This document shows, piece after piece, positions 34,728 to 49,042 of a DNA stretch of 64,000 nt. The DNA is taken from assembly GCA_937951875.1 (NCBI GenBank), contig CALGAN010000027.1, forward strand, positions 1 through 64,000, in the 5' to 3' direction. The notes below the pieces were generated by a model that was not told the DNA's origin, ran no database searches, and worked only from the letters and a program-made list of their open reading frames with translations. Both the position numbers and the translations under genes were made by a program. The stretch's first letter is position 1. Each line of letters starts with the position of its first letter. This DNA is from an uncultured Alkalilimnicola sp. (GTDB taxonomy: Bacteria; Pseudomonadota; Gammaproteobacteria; Nitrococcales; AK92).

Positions 34728-35243
34728 ATGAGAAGTCGGGCATACGGCCGCCGCATGGCCTTGGGTAGACGCGCCCAGCGGGGTGCGGTGTTGGTGGTGG
34801 GGCTGCTGATCCTGCTGGTGCTGACGCTGATCGGTGTCACGGCGATGCGTGGCGCCACGCTGGAAGAGCGCATGGCCGCCAACGCGACTTTCACCCAGCA
34901 GGCGCTGCAGGCGGCCGATAGCGCCGCCGAGGCGGCGATGAGGCAGAACCATCTGGCCAGCGCCATTTCTTTGGGCCTGAGCAATGAACTGGAGCTGGAT
35001 GGCAGCGATATCGATCTCGGCATACCGGCAACCGAGACCGCCGTTACCGTTGCCGCGGAAATCTTCTACCGCAGCAAGAACTCGTTTTCCGAAGGCTGGA
35101 GTGCCGGCATAGGCAAGGGCTTTACCGAGCATAACTTCGACATCGTCGGTATCGGTCGCATACCTGCCGCGAATGCCGAGCAGGTCGTTACCCGCGGGGC
35201 CATGGCTAGAGGTCCGGCCGAAGAATTGTCTTTTGCTGAATAG
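34728..35243 (+). CDS. pilX: PilX-type minor pilin (operon B)
   Basis: 171 residues. Leader QRG|AVLVVGLLILLVLTLIG without Glu at mature position 5, then the PilX signature TAMRGATLEERMAANATF followed by QQALQAADSAAEAAM. It sits between pilW and pilY1, with 21 bp to the latter, as in the Pseudomonas operon. The protein lacks cysteines, unlike the pilV neighbours. Confidence 0.84.
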   Translation: MRSRAYGRRMALGRRAQRGAVLVVGLLILLVLTLIGVTAMRGATLEERMAANATFTQQALQAADSAAEAAMRQNHLASAISLGLSNELELDGSDIDLGIPATETAVTVAAEIFYRSKNSFSEGWSAGIGKGFTEHNFDIVGIGRIPAANAEQVVTRGAMARGPAEELSFAE

Positions 35244-35264
35244 CGCCGATCGTGAGGGGTCGCT

Positions 35265-39869
<4,605 letters not shown>

Positions 39870-39883
39870 TCAGAGGTTAGAGC

Positions 39884-40297
39884 ATGATACGAGTCGCGCC
39901 CGTACGAGGCTTCACATTGATCGAGCTGGTGGTCGTCGTGCTGATCGTCGGCATTCTCGCTTCCATCGCCTATCCGATTTATACGGATCAGGTGCGCAAG
40001 GGCCGGCGTGCGGATGCCAAGGCCGCGTTGGTGACCGCGCAGCAGCAGATCGAGCGTTGCTACACCAGCACCCTGGACTACACCAAGTGCAGCCTCGGTT
40101 CGTCGACCTCGGAGAACGGCTTCTACTCGATCGCTTTCGCCACTAGCCCGGCGCGTACGGCGAGCACCTATGTACTGGTGGCCACCGCCGAGAACGTGCA
40201 GGCGTCCGATACCGACTGCGCCAAGTTCACCTTGAGCAATGCCGGGGAGCGCAAAGCGTATACCTCTGGTGATGTCGAGAACCCGAACTGCTGGTAG
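39884..40297 (+). CDS. pilE: PilE-type type IV pilin
   Basis: 137 residues. Leader MIRVAPVRG|FTLIELVVVVLIVGILA, cut after Gly9, with Glu14 at mature position 5. Further on are YTDQVRKGRRADAKAAL, a Cys pair within CYTSTLDYTKC and a second pair, DTDCAKF and ENPNCW. It is the last pilin gene of operon B, 14 bp after pilY1, as in Pseudomonas pilE. It probably acts as a minor pilin, not the main subunit. Confidence 0.9.
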   Translation: MIRVAPVRGFTLIELVVVVLIVGILASIAYPIYTDQVRKGRRADAKAALVTAQQQIERCYTSTLDYTKCSLGSSTSENGFYSIAFATSPARTASTYVLVATAENVQASDTDCAKFTLSNAGERKAYTSGDVENPNCW

Positions 40298-40313
40298 CGC
40301 GGAGAGTGCGGCC

Positions 40314-40661
40314 ATGAACATGCGTGCGCGCAAACTCTTGTTCCCGGCACTGCTGGGGCTGTCGATCGCGGTGGCGGCCCCGGCCGAGGCGCAGGTCGAG
40401 GAATGTCTGCCCGAGAACGTCAGGTACACCGCCGAGGGCGCCTGGGGTGCCCTGACTCAGGAGGCGTTTCTGCGCTACCGCAGCGCCAGTCCCGAGGAGC
40501 AGGTCAAGATGCGCTACTCGGGCACTGCGGTGCGCTATTCCACCGGGCAGAAGGTCTGCGTCGGGGGGGCCTGGCCGGCGGAAGACGCGGTGCGGGTGCT
40601 TGGCGGTTACGGGCAGCTGCGCTACTGGGTGCCGAGGTCGGCGCTGCGCGGAGACGGTTGA
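40314..40661 (+). CDS. Hypothetical secreted protein after pilE
   Basis: 115 residues. The N-terminus KLLFPALLGLSIAVAAPAEA is a signal peptide. The mature part, about 87 residues, has two Cys (EECLPEN and QKVCVGG) that may pair, and no further membrane segment. The start at ATG 40314 follows a GGAGAG site, 16 bp after the pilE stop, so it is most likely part of the same operon. I do not recognise the family. Its position suggests a periplasmic helper of the pilus or its tip. Confidence 0.65.
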   Translation: MNMRARKLLFPALLGLSIAVAAPAEAQVEECLPENVRYTAEGAWGALTQEAFLRYRSASPEEQVKMRYSGTAVRYSTGQKVCVGGAWPAEDAVRVLGGYGQLRYWVPRSALRGDG

Positions 40662-40763
40662 CAGACCCCGAGGACTCGTCGGCGCCGTTGGGCGGATGAC
40701 GTGGTCGCGGTATTGCTTCATCATGTTCGCTCTTTCCTGAGATGGACCGGTAGGCAGGGCGGC

Positions 40764-41870
40764 ATGAGCGACTGCATCGTAGTCGGCGGCGGTATCGCGG
40801 GCCTGTTGGCCGCGTGGGAACTCGCGCAGGCCGGGATGAAGGTGACGGTGCTCGACCGGCAAGCGGTTGGGCGGGAGGCTTCATGGGCCGGCGGCGGGAT
40901 CCTGGCACCGTTGCCGCCCTGGCGCTACCCAGATGCCATCTGGCGGCTGTGCGCGCTCAGCCAGCCGCTGTTCCAGGCGTTGAACGACGAATTGCTACAG
41001 GCGGGCGGCGTCGATCCCGAGCTTACCGTCGCCGGCATGCTGGTGCTCGATCCGGGCGAAGCGGACGCCGGCATGGCTTGGGCACGGGCGCAGGGCGTGC
41101 CCGCGCGGCGGCTGAGCCGGCAGGAGATCGCCGCCTTGGCGCCCGCCGCGGCGGGCGAGGACGAGGGGGTGTACCTACCCACGGTCGGGCATATCCGTAA
41201 CCCGCGCTTGCTCAAGGCGCTTGCCGCCGTGCTGGCGCAACGCGGTGTGCGGTTCGTCGAGGGCGCGGAAGTTTCCGCGATCGAGGTGCGGGGAGACCGC
41301 GTCAGCGGCGTGTCGACCTCGCATGGCTTCATGGCGGCCGACCGCGTGGTGGTGGCGGCCGGTGCCTGGTCCGGCCGACTGCTGCATGATCTGCCGTTCC
41401 CGCCAGCGGTGCGGCCGGTGCGCGGCCAGATGCTGCTGTTCGTCGCGCCGCCTGGCCTGATCAAGCCGATCCTGCTGCAGGAAGGGCACTACGCGGTGCC
41501 GCGGCGCGACGGCCGGATCCTGGTCGGTAGCACCATGGAAGACGTCGGCTTCGACAAGTCGGTTACCGGCGATGCGTCCGAGCTTCTCCACCGCGCCGCG
41601 GCGAAGATGCTGCCGGCGCTGGCCGGTTCCGCGGCTGCTCTGCATTGGGCGGGGCTGCGCCCAGGTTCGCCGGGCGGCTTGCCTTACATCGGCCCGCACC
41701 CGGGCATACGCGGCCTCTACGCCAACACCGGACATTTCCGTAACGGCGTGTGCACCGCGCCGGCCTCGGCCGGCCTGCTGGCCGATCTGATGCTGGGACG
41801 TACGCCAAGACTCGATCCCGAGCCTTATGCGTGGACCGAACGGCGCACGTCAGCGGACGGCGTTGCCTGA
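40764..41870 (+). CDS. thiO: Glycine oxidase ThiO
   Basis: 368 residues. VVGGGIAGLLAAWELA (6-21) is the FAD-binding dinucleotide fold, REASWAGGGILAPLPPW near 40-56 is typical of ThiO, and HWAGLRPGSPGGLPYIGP near 295 with GHFRNGV closes the active site. It oxidises glycine to dehydroglycine for the thiazole ring of thiamine. ATG 40764 follows a purine-rich AGGCAGGG. In Pseudomonas thiO also sits beside the minor-pilin genes, so the neighbourhood is inherited and not functional. Confidence 0.92.
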   Translation: MSDCIVVGGGIAGLLAAWELAQAGMKVTVLDRQAVGREASWAGGGILAPLPPWRYPDAIWRLCALSQPLFQALNDELLQAGGVDPELTVAGMLVLDPGEADAGMAWARAQGVPARRLSRQEIAALAPAAAGEDEGVYLPTVGHIRNPRLLKALAAVLAQRGVRFVEGAEVSAIEVRGDRVSGVSTSHGFMAADRVVVAAGAWSGRLLHDLPFPPAVRPVRGQMLLFVAPPGLIKPILLQEGHYAVPRRDGRILVGSTMEDVGFDKSVTGDASELLHRAAAKMLPALAGSAAALHWAGLRPGSPGGLPYIGPHPGIRGLYANTGHFRNGVCTAPASAGLLADLMLGRTPRLDPEPYAWTERRTSADGVA

Positions 41871-41891
41871 GCCGACTGGGAACCGTATAAT
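41863..41891 (+). promoter_or_regulatory. tRNA-Thr promoter
   Basis: TTGCCT (41863-41868), 17 bp, then a perfect TATAAT (41886-41891), 24 bp before the mature tRNA. The -35 overlaps the thiO stop. Confidence 0.75.
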
Positions 41892-41914
41892 CCTGCGGCT
41901 CTTCTACCTTGCAG

Positions 41915-41990
<76 letters not shown>

Positions 41991-42006
41991 TATACTTCAA
42001 GCACTT

Positions 42007-42034
42007 AGCCCAACCCCCAAGGTTGGGCTTTTTG
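42007..42034 (+). terminator. Terminator after tRNA-Thr
   Basis: AGCCCAAC and GTTGGGCT form the stem, followed by TTTTGCTTTT. Confidence 0.9.
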
Positions 42035-42232
42035 CTTTTCGGGCGATCGCCGGGCTGCGGGAGGACTGGTATGCAGGGCGCGTCCTCCCGAACCGCGTCG
42101 GCCCAGGAAGCTGCCTGGCGTTCGTGCGATCCCCTTCACGATCCGAGCCTAGCGATCGCGATCCGTCGTTGCCTTAGCCTGCGTCACCGCCCACACTAAC
42201 GGGCGGCCGATAAGCAGTTGGCAACTATTACA

Positions 42233-43492
42233 ATGACAGAAGCGACTCCCATGCAGTGGATCTCCGCCGTGCTGTTCGCGCTGGCGCTGGTCCATACCTT
42301 CTCTACTAAATTCTTCGAACGCCTGGCCCATACCCGGCCGGCCCACGCCGGCGTCTGGCATCTGCTCGGCGAGGTCGAGATCGTTTTCGGCTTCTGGGCG
42401 ATGGTGCTGGTCGCGGTGATGTTCTTCGTGGCTGGCGGTGAAGAGGCGCTGGCCTACATCGACTCCCGGAACTTCACCGAGCCGATGTTCGTGTTCACCA
42501 TCATGGTGGTGGCGGCGAGCCGGCCGGTGCTGCAGTTCGCGACCTGGGCGGTGCGGGGTTTCGCCCGTCTGCTGCCGTTGCCGGGGGCGATGGCGATGTA
42601 CCTGGCGGTGCTGCTCGTCGTGCCGCTGCTAGGCTCGCTGATCACCGAGCCCGCGGCGATGACGGTGGCGGCGCTGACGCTGCGTGACCAGTTCTACCGG
42701 CGCGGCGTGTCGAACACTTTCAAGTACGCCACGCTGGGCGTGCTGTTCGTCAACGTGTCCATCGGCGGTACCCTGACGCCGTTCGCCGCGCCGCCGGTGC
42801 TGATGGTGGCCGGCCCCTGGGGATGGGATGTGGCGTTCATGCTGACCCAGATCGGCTGGAAGGCGGCAGTTGCGACCGCGGTCAATGCCGTTGGCGTGAC
42901 GCTGCTGTTCCGCAAGGAGCTGGCCGCGCTTGGCTCGGCGGCGCCCGACAAGGAGGACGCGGTGCCGGTGCCGCTGATTCTGGTGCACTTGGCCATTCTG
43001 GTCGGCATCGTGGTGTTCCTGCACCACCCGCCGGTGTTCATGGCGTTCTTCCTGCTGTTCATGGGCATCGCCACGGCCTATCCGCAGTATCAGGGGCGGC
43101 TGATCCTGCGCGAGGGGCTGCTGGTGTCGTTCTTCCTGGCCGGGCTGGTGGTGCTGGGCGGCCAGCAACAGTGGTGGCTGGAGGCGGTGCTGATGAAGAT
43201 GGACGCCAACGCGATCTTCTACGGCGCCACCGCGCTGACGGCGATTACCGACAATGCCGCGCTGACCTATCTGGGCTCGCTGGTGCCGGGCTTGTCGGAT
43301 GAGTTCAAGTACGCGCTGGTCACCGGCGCCGTGACCGGCGGCGGGTTGACGGTGATCGCCAATGCGCCCAATCCGGCCGGTATGTCCATCCTGCGCCACG
43401 ACTTCCGCGACAGCGCGGTCAACCCCTTGAAGCTGCTGGCAGCGGCCGCGCTGCCGACGCTGGTGGCGATGCTGGCGTTCCGGCTGCTGTAG
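42233..43492 (+). CDS. Putative Na+/H+ antiporter (PF07399-type)
   Basis: About 419 residues with 10-12 hydrophobic segments. Polar residues sit in the membrane parts: LITEPAAMTVAAL near 138, NVSIGGTLTPFAAPPVLMVAG near 170-190, ALTAITDNAALTYLGSLVPG near 327, and VIANAPNPAGMSIL near 370. The N-x-P/D-N pattern is that of the ion-transporter superfamily, and the whole resembles proteins annotated as putative Na+/H+ antiporter. Ion specificity is unproven. The start is ATG 42233; ATG 42251 is possible. It stands alone between the tRNA terminator and the convergent nadC. Confidence 0.8.
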   Translation: MTEATPMQWISAVLFALALVHTFSTKFFERLAHTRPAHAGVWHLLGEVEIVFGFWAMVLVAVMFFVAGGEEALAYIDSRNFTEPMFVFTIMVVAASRPVLQFATWAVRGFARLLPLPGAMAMYLAVLLVVPLLGSLITEPAAMTVAALTLRDQFYRRGVSNTFKYATLGVLFVNVSIGGTLTPFAAPPVLMVAGPWGWDVAFMLTQIGWKAAVATAVNAVGVTLLFRKELAALGSAAPDKEDAVPVPLILVHLAILVGIVVFLHHPPVFMAFFLLFMGIATAYPQYQGRLILREGLLVSFFLAGLVVLGGQQQWWLEAVLMKMDANAIFYGATALTAITDNAALTYLGSLVPGLSDEFKYALVTGAVTGGGLTVIANAPNPAGMSILRHDFRDSAVNPLKLLAAAALPTLVAMLAFRLL

Positions 43493-43511
43493 CGGGGAGC
43501 CTCGCCACCGA

Positions 43512-43537
43512 CCCCGCTCCCGGTTCCGGGAGCGGGG
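43512..43537. repeat. Perfect GC-rich palindrome, likely terminator hairpin
   Basis: CCCCGCTCCCGG-TT-CCGGGAGCGGGG, a 12-bp perfect stem between the convergent antiporter and nadC genes. No T-tract. The CTCCCGG/CCGGGAG core recurs at 44505-44538. Confidence 0.7.
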
Positions 43538-43549
43538 GGCGGGAACGCC

Positions 43550-44377
43550 TCAGCGCTCGAAGCGCATGGACAGGTCGATTGCCTGCACGTGCTTGGTGAG
43601 CGCGCCCACCGAGATGTAGTCGACGCCGGTCTCGGCGACCTGCCGCAAGCGGCCGAGATCCATGTTGCCGGACGCTTCCAGCTTGGCGCGGCCGGCGTTG
43701 AGCGCCACCGCGTCGCGCAGCATCTCCAGGCTGAAGTTGTCCAGCAGCACCATTTTCGCACCGGCGTCCAGGGCTTCGCGCAGCTCGTCCAGGTTCTCCA
43801 CCTCGATCTCGGTCGGTACATCCGGATGCAGGCGCCGGGCCTGCTCCAGCGCCGCCGTGATGGAGCCGGCGGCGTAGATGTGGTTCTCCTTGATCAGGAT
43901 GGCGTCGTACAACCCCATACGGTGATTGCTGCCGCCGCCGCAGCGCACCGCGTACTTCTGCGCTTGCCGCAAGCCGGGGATGGTTTTGCGGGTGTCGAGG
44001 ATGCGCGTCTTGGTGCCGGCCACGGCCTGGGCGTAGCGGTGAGCGACGGTGGCGGTAGCGGACAAGGTCTGCAGGAAGTTGAGCGCCGTGCGCTCGCCGG
44101 TGAACAGCGCCCGTACCGGTCCTTGCAGCCGGCACAGCAGCTGGTTGGGCTGCACCAAATCGCCGTCCTTGACCTGCCATTCCACCGTCACCCGCGGATC
44201 GACCTGGCGGAAGACTTCGTCGAACCAGGCCTGGCCGCAGATCACGGCTTGCTCGCGACTGATCACCGTCGCCTTGCCCACGGCATCGGCGGGCAGCAGG
44301 TCGGCGGTCAGGTCGCCGCCGCCCACGTCTTCGGCCAGGGCGCGGCGGACGTCGTCGCGAACGATCTCGCTATTCAT
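43550..44377 (-). CDS. nadC: Nicotinate-nucleotide pyrophosphorylase (carboxylating)
   Basis: 275 residues from ATG 44377, with GGAGAGG just upstream. ALNFLQTLSATAT near 98, ILDTRKTIPGLR near 124-135, GGGSNHRMGLYDAILIKENH near 148 and the C-terminal EASGNMDLG and TGVDYISVGALT are all family signatures. It turns quinolinate and PRPP into nicotinate mononucleotide in de novo NAD synthesis. A longer open frame upstream is not needed. It stands alone between two hairpins. Confidence 0.95.
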   Translation of the reverse strand: MNSEIVRDDVRRALAEDVGGGDLTADLLPADAVGKATVISREQAVICGQAWFDEVFRQVDPRVTVEWQVKDGDLVQPNQLLCRLQGPVRALFTGERTALNFLQTLSATATVAHRYAQAVAGTKTRILDTRKTIPGLRQAQKYAVRCGGGSNHRMGLYDAILIKENHIYAAGSITAALEQARRLHPDVPTEIEVENLDELREALDAGAKMVLLDNFSLEMLRDAVALNAGRAKLEASGNMDLGRLRQVAETGVDYISVGALTKHVQAIDLSMRFER

Positions 44378-44504
44378 GGTCCTCTCCGGTGTGCTGAGCT
44401 CGGGTGTATCGGCGCCGGCCCCCGGGGGCGTGTCCGGCGCGCGGCGCACCATTCTGGCATGGTCGAAGTCGGCGCGGGTATGGCGTCGGCGGGCAAGACG
44501 GAAT

Positions 44505-44538
44505 CCTTCCCCCCTCCCGGAACCGGGAAGGGGGAAGG
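44505..44538. repeat. GC-rich hairpin between fbaB and nadC
   Basis: CCTTCCCCCCTCCCGG and CCGGGAAGGGGGAAGG pair over 16 bp with one mismatch and an AA loop. It lies 36 bp after the fbaB stop on the same strand. It shares the CTCCCGG/CCGGGA core with 43512-43537. Confidence 0.7.
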
Positions 44539-44574
44539 CCGGGCGAGCGGGCGCCTCGCGTCCTTGGGCGCCGG

Positions 44575-45627
<1,053 letters not shown>

Positions 45628-45832
45628 GCTATTTCTCCCTCTGGCTTGCGTTATCCATTTATGACGACAACCGGTGACACAGTATGGCTCATCGGCCGTC
45701 CGTCGGACGGCGTGGTCCGCCTGGCGGAAAGACCGGGGCCGTGTGAACTCGGTCACGGTCTGGGGTGAGGACTCTCTCTACTAATAGCTGCTATAAATGC
45801 TAATAACACTTTAAAGATGCCACGGTGGCCTT

Positions 45833-48124
45833 ATGAGCCCGGAAGATAAGGTCATTTACCTCGACGCCGCGAAGAACGCGGTCCGGGGGGCGATCAGCGG
45901 CGCCTACGACCAGCTGCGACAGCTGGCGATGAAGCGTCTGGCGGCGCTGTTCTCCAACATGCTCGACCATGCCGACGATGCGCTGTTCGAGCGTGCCGAG
46001 AAGGCCGAAACCAACCAAGAGCAGTCCTCGTACTTCTCCGCGATGCGCCTGGTGCGCCTGCGCCGCAGGGAGTTGGAGGAAGGCTTTCAGCGTGAGCTGA
46101 TGGCCGGTTTCCGGGCACTGACGTCCTCCACCGAAGCCCGCCGCGTGGTGCGCGAAACGCGCTTGGACGAGTCCGACCTCAGCCTGGTCGACAACGAGGC
46201 CCTGGAGCAGTCCATCGCCATCGACAGCATGACCGCCAAGGCCCGGGCGCGCAACGCGCTGGCTTTGTCGCATCTGACCATGCGGCTGGACCATCTGCTG
46301 CCGCAGCGCGAGGTCAACGAACACAACAACCCGCTCGATCCGCGTCAGGTCACCCGCGCTTTCGCCGCCGCCGCCGATGTGCTGGAGCTGGAGATCGCCC
46401 CTCGTCTGGTGATCTTCAAGCTGTTCGACAAGTTCGTGATGAGCCAGCTGGGCGGGCTGTACGACGAGGCCAACCGCACCTTGATCGAGCTCGGCATCCT
46501 GCCGACGCTCAAGGGTACCGTTGGTGGCCGCCGCAGCGAGGCAGCGCCGTCCGCCGGCGCGCCGCAAGCCCAAGCCGAGGCGGCGTCCGTCGTGGCCGAT
46601 CCATCCGCAGGGGATGGGGCGGCTGTGGTGCAGATGCTGCATCAGCTGCTCGCCAACCAGAAATACGGCGGCACGCCGCCCCCGCCGCAATGGACCGGCG
46701 TGGGTTACGCGCCGACGGCGGGCTACGGCGCCGGCGCGAGCCCGGCTACCGTCGCCGACGTGGTGGCGGCGCTATCGGCGCTGCAGCGGGATGACAGCGG
46801 TCCGGCCCTGGGTGAAGCCGACTTCAAGGCCTTGCTCGGCCGGATCATGGTTCGTCAGGCCGGCCAGCCCAAGGCGCTGGCGCGCGGCGAGGACGACACC
46901 ATCGACATCGTCGGCATGCTGTTCGAGGCGATCCTGAACGATCCGCGGCTGCCCGCCTCGATCAAGGCCTTGATCGGGCGGTTGCAGATCCCGGTGCTCA
47001 AGGTCGCGCTGCTCGATCATTCCTTCTTCGCCAGCGCCCGGCATCCGGCCCGGCAGCTCATCAACGAAATGGCCCACGCCTCGCTCGGCTGGGTCGAGCC
47101 GGCCGACGTATCGCGCGATCCGCTCTACCGCCAGATCGAGACCATCGTCGAACGGGTACTGAGCGATTTCGATCAGGATATCGGGCTGTTCCAAGAACTG
47201 CTGCTGGATTTCCAGCGCTTCCTCGAGGAGGAGCGCGAGCGTGTGCGCTTGATCGAGGAACGCACGCGCCAGGCCGCCGAGGGCAAGGCCAAGGTCGACG
47301 ACGCCAAGGCGCGGGTGGACGCCGAGATCCGCCGCCGCACCGCTGGGCGGGTGCTGCCGCCGGTGGTGCGGACGCTGCTCGACGAAGCCTGGTCCAAGGT
47401 GTTGTTCATCAATTACCTGAAGGAAGGCGAAGAGGGCGAGTCCTGGCGGCGTCAGCTCAATGTGGTCGACCGGCTGCTGTGGAGCGTCGAGCCCAAGGCC
47501 TCGGTGTTGGAGCGCAAGCAGCTGCTGGCGGAGATTCCCGCGCTGCTGCAGGATCTGCGCGCCGGATTGAACGCGATCCTGTTCAATCCGTTCGAGATGA
47601 CCAAGCTGTTCAAGGCGCTGGAGAAGGAGCACATCCGCTGCTTGGCCGCTTCCGGCAGCGCCGCGGCGGCCGAACGCAATGATCAGCCCTCCGAGCCGGA
47701 GGAGACGGCGTACCCGCCGGCCGAGGCCTCGTCGCCGCTCGCCGTCGCCGAGCCGCCCGCGGCGGCAGCGAGCGCGGCGCCGCCGTTCGATGCCGCCGCT
47801 CCGGCCGAGGCCGCCGGCGAGGAAATCGACGAGGAGCTGGATCAGGCGTTGCAGACGCTGCGGGAGGTGCCGATCGGCACGTGGTTCGAGTTCTCGCTGG
47901 TCAGCGGCGGGACGATGCGCGCCAAGCTGTCGGCGCGTCTCGCCGGCGGGCAGCGGCTGATCTTCGTCAACCGCGCCGGCTTCAAGATGGCCGATAAGAC
48001 GCTGCTCGACACCGCGCGCGCCCTGCGGGAAGGCAAGGCTCAGATCCTGGACGACAACCTGCTGTTCGACAAGGCGCTGGAAACGGTCATCTGCAACCTG
48101 CGCGATCTGCGCGCCGGCCAGTAG
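45833..48124 (+). CDS. DUF1631 family protein
   Basis: 763 residues, cytoplasmic, no membrane segment. The N-terminal part is helical with many charged residues. Near 205-300 is a low-complexity linker (Ala/Pro/Gly-rich). ALIGRLQIPVLKVALLDHSFF near 380 is the DUF1631 hallmark, followed by HPARQLINEMAHASLGW. A long helix with coiled-coil character spans about 455-500 (FLEEERERVRLIEERTRQAA). The Ala-rich stretch near 640-660 leads to a small beta-rich C-terminal domain (VPIGTWFEFSLVSGGTMRAK) that recalls PilZ-type barrels. The function is unknown; older entries call it thymidine phosphorylase without basis. Confidence 0.82.
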   Translation: MSPEDKVIYLDAAKNAVRGAISGAYDQLRQLAMKRLAALFSNMLDHADDALFERAEKAETNQEQSSYFSAMRLVRLRRRELEEGFQRELMAGFRALTSSTEARRVVRETRLDESDLSLVDNEALEQSIAIDSMTAKARARNALALSHLTMRLDHLLPQREVNEHNNPLDPRQVTRAFAAAADVLELEIAPRLVIFKLFDKFVMSQLGGLYDEANRTLIELGILPTLKGTVGGRRSEAAPSAGAPQAQAEAASVVADPSAGDGAAVVQMLHQLLANQKYGGTPPPPQWTGVGYAPTAGYGAGASPATVADVVAALSALQRDDSGPALGEADFKALLGRIMVRQAGQPKALARGEDDTIDIVGMLFEAILNDPRLPASIKALIGRLQIPVLKVALLDHSFFASARHPARQLINEMAHASLGWVEPADVSRDPLYRQIETIVERVLSDFDQDIGLFQELLLDFQRFLEEERERVRLIEERTRQAAEGKAKVDDAKARVDAEIRRRTAGRVLPPVVRTLLDEAWSKVLFINYLKEGEEGESWRRQLNVVDRLLWSVEPKASVLERKQLLAEIPALLQDLRAGLNAILFNPFEMTKLFKALEKEHIRCLAASGSAAAAERNDQPSEPEETAYPPAEASSPLAVAEPPAAAASAAPPFDAAAPAEAAGEEIDEELDQALQTLREVPIGTWFEFSLVSGGTMRAKLSARLAGGQRLIFVNRAGFKMADKTLLDTARALREGKAQILDDNLLFDKALETVICNLRDLRAGQ

Positions 48125-48203
48125 CCAGCGGGATCGAGGCAACATCGGCGGTTGCCTCAGCCGCTATCATGTCGAGCGAGGCTCCCCAGGCTTGGACCGT
48201 TTC

Positions 48204-48992
48204 ATGCGCCGTTTCCGTCAAACCATTCGCCTTTGCCGCACCGCGCTTCACGTGCTGGTCGGTTCCTTCGCCATCCGTGCCGCCGCCGCTTGGGACCGGC
48301 TGCGCGGACATCCGCTGCACGGCGGCTTGGCGCGCCGTGTTCAGGCCCGCTGGTGCCGGAAGCTCTGCCGTATCCTGGGAATGCGCGTCCACGTCGCCGG
48401 CGCGGCGCTGGCCGAAGGGCCGCTGCTGGTGGTGGCCAACCACATCTCCTGGCTCGATATCCCGGTCATAGCCAGCCACTGGGGGGTTGGTTTCCTGAGC
48501 AAGGCCGAGGTGCGGTGCTGGCCGTTGATCGGCAGCGCCGCCGCCGGGTTGGGAACCCTGTTCATCCGGCGCGGGCAACGCGACGCCGCCGCCGATGCCG
48601 CCGCGGCGATCCGCGAGCGCCTGCGCGCCGGCTACCGGGTGTTGATCTTCCCGGAAGGCACGACCGGTGACGGCGGCGGTTTGCTGCCGTTTCGCCCGCG
48701 TCTGTATCAGGCGGCGCTGGACGCCGACGCGCCGGTGCAGATCCTGGCCATTTCCTATCACCATCCCGACGGTACGCCGTGCCGGGAGGTGCCGTTCGTC
48801 GGCGACGAATCGCTGCTGGTCAATTTCCTGCGGATCGCGGCGTTGCCCGGGCTGGAGGCGCGGGTGCGGGTGGGCGCTCTGTTCGCGGGCGGACATGCCT
48901 CGCGCACCGAGCTGGCGCGGCGCACCCGTCAGCAGATCGGCGTTCTGCTCGGTCATGAGGCGCAGGAAGAGGCAGCGCTCCGCAGCGCCTGA
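48204..48992 (+). CDS. PlsC-like 1-acylglycerol-3-phosphate acyltransferase
   Basis: 262 residues. One hydrophobic stretch near 12-28, then the HX4D motif NHISWLD (His80-Asp85) and the FPEGTT motif at 149-154. It would acylate a lysophospholipid at the inner membrane. Other members of the same superfamily act on ornithine lipids, so the substrate is not certain. The ATG at 48204 is used; an upstream TTG at 48192 is in frame. It is convergent with egtB. Confidence 0.82.
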   Translation: MRRFRQTIRLCRTALHVLVGSFAIRAAAAWDRLRGHPLHGGLARRVQARWCRKLCRILGMRVHVAGAALAEGPLLVVANHISWLDIPVIASHWGVGFLSKAEVRCWPLIGSAAAGLGTLFIRRGQRDAAADAAAAIRERLRAGYRVLIFPEGTTGDGGGLLPFRPRLYQAALDADAPVQILAISYHHPDGTPCREVPFVGDESLLVNFLRIAALPGLEARVRVGALFAGGHASRTELARRTRQQIGVLLGHEAQEEAALRSA

Positions 48993-49015
48993 GTCCTGAT
49001 CCTATCTCCACGGAA

Positions 49016-49035
49016 GCGGCCGCGCCGAAGGCCGC
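49016..49035. terminator. Weak hairpin between convergent plsC-like gene and egtB
   Basis: GCGGCC and GGCCGC pair around an 8-nt loop; no T-tract. A weak candidate only. Confidence 0.3.
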
Positions 49036-49042
49036 GGTCAGG

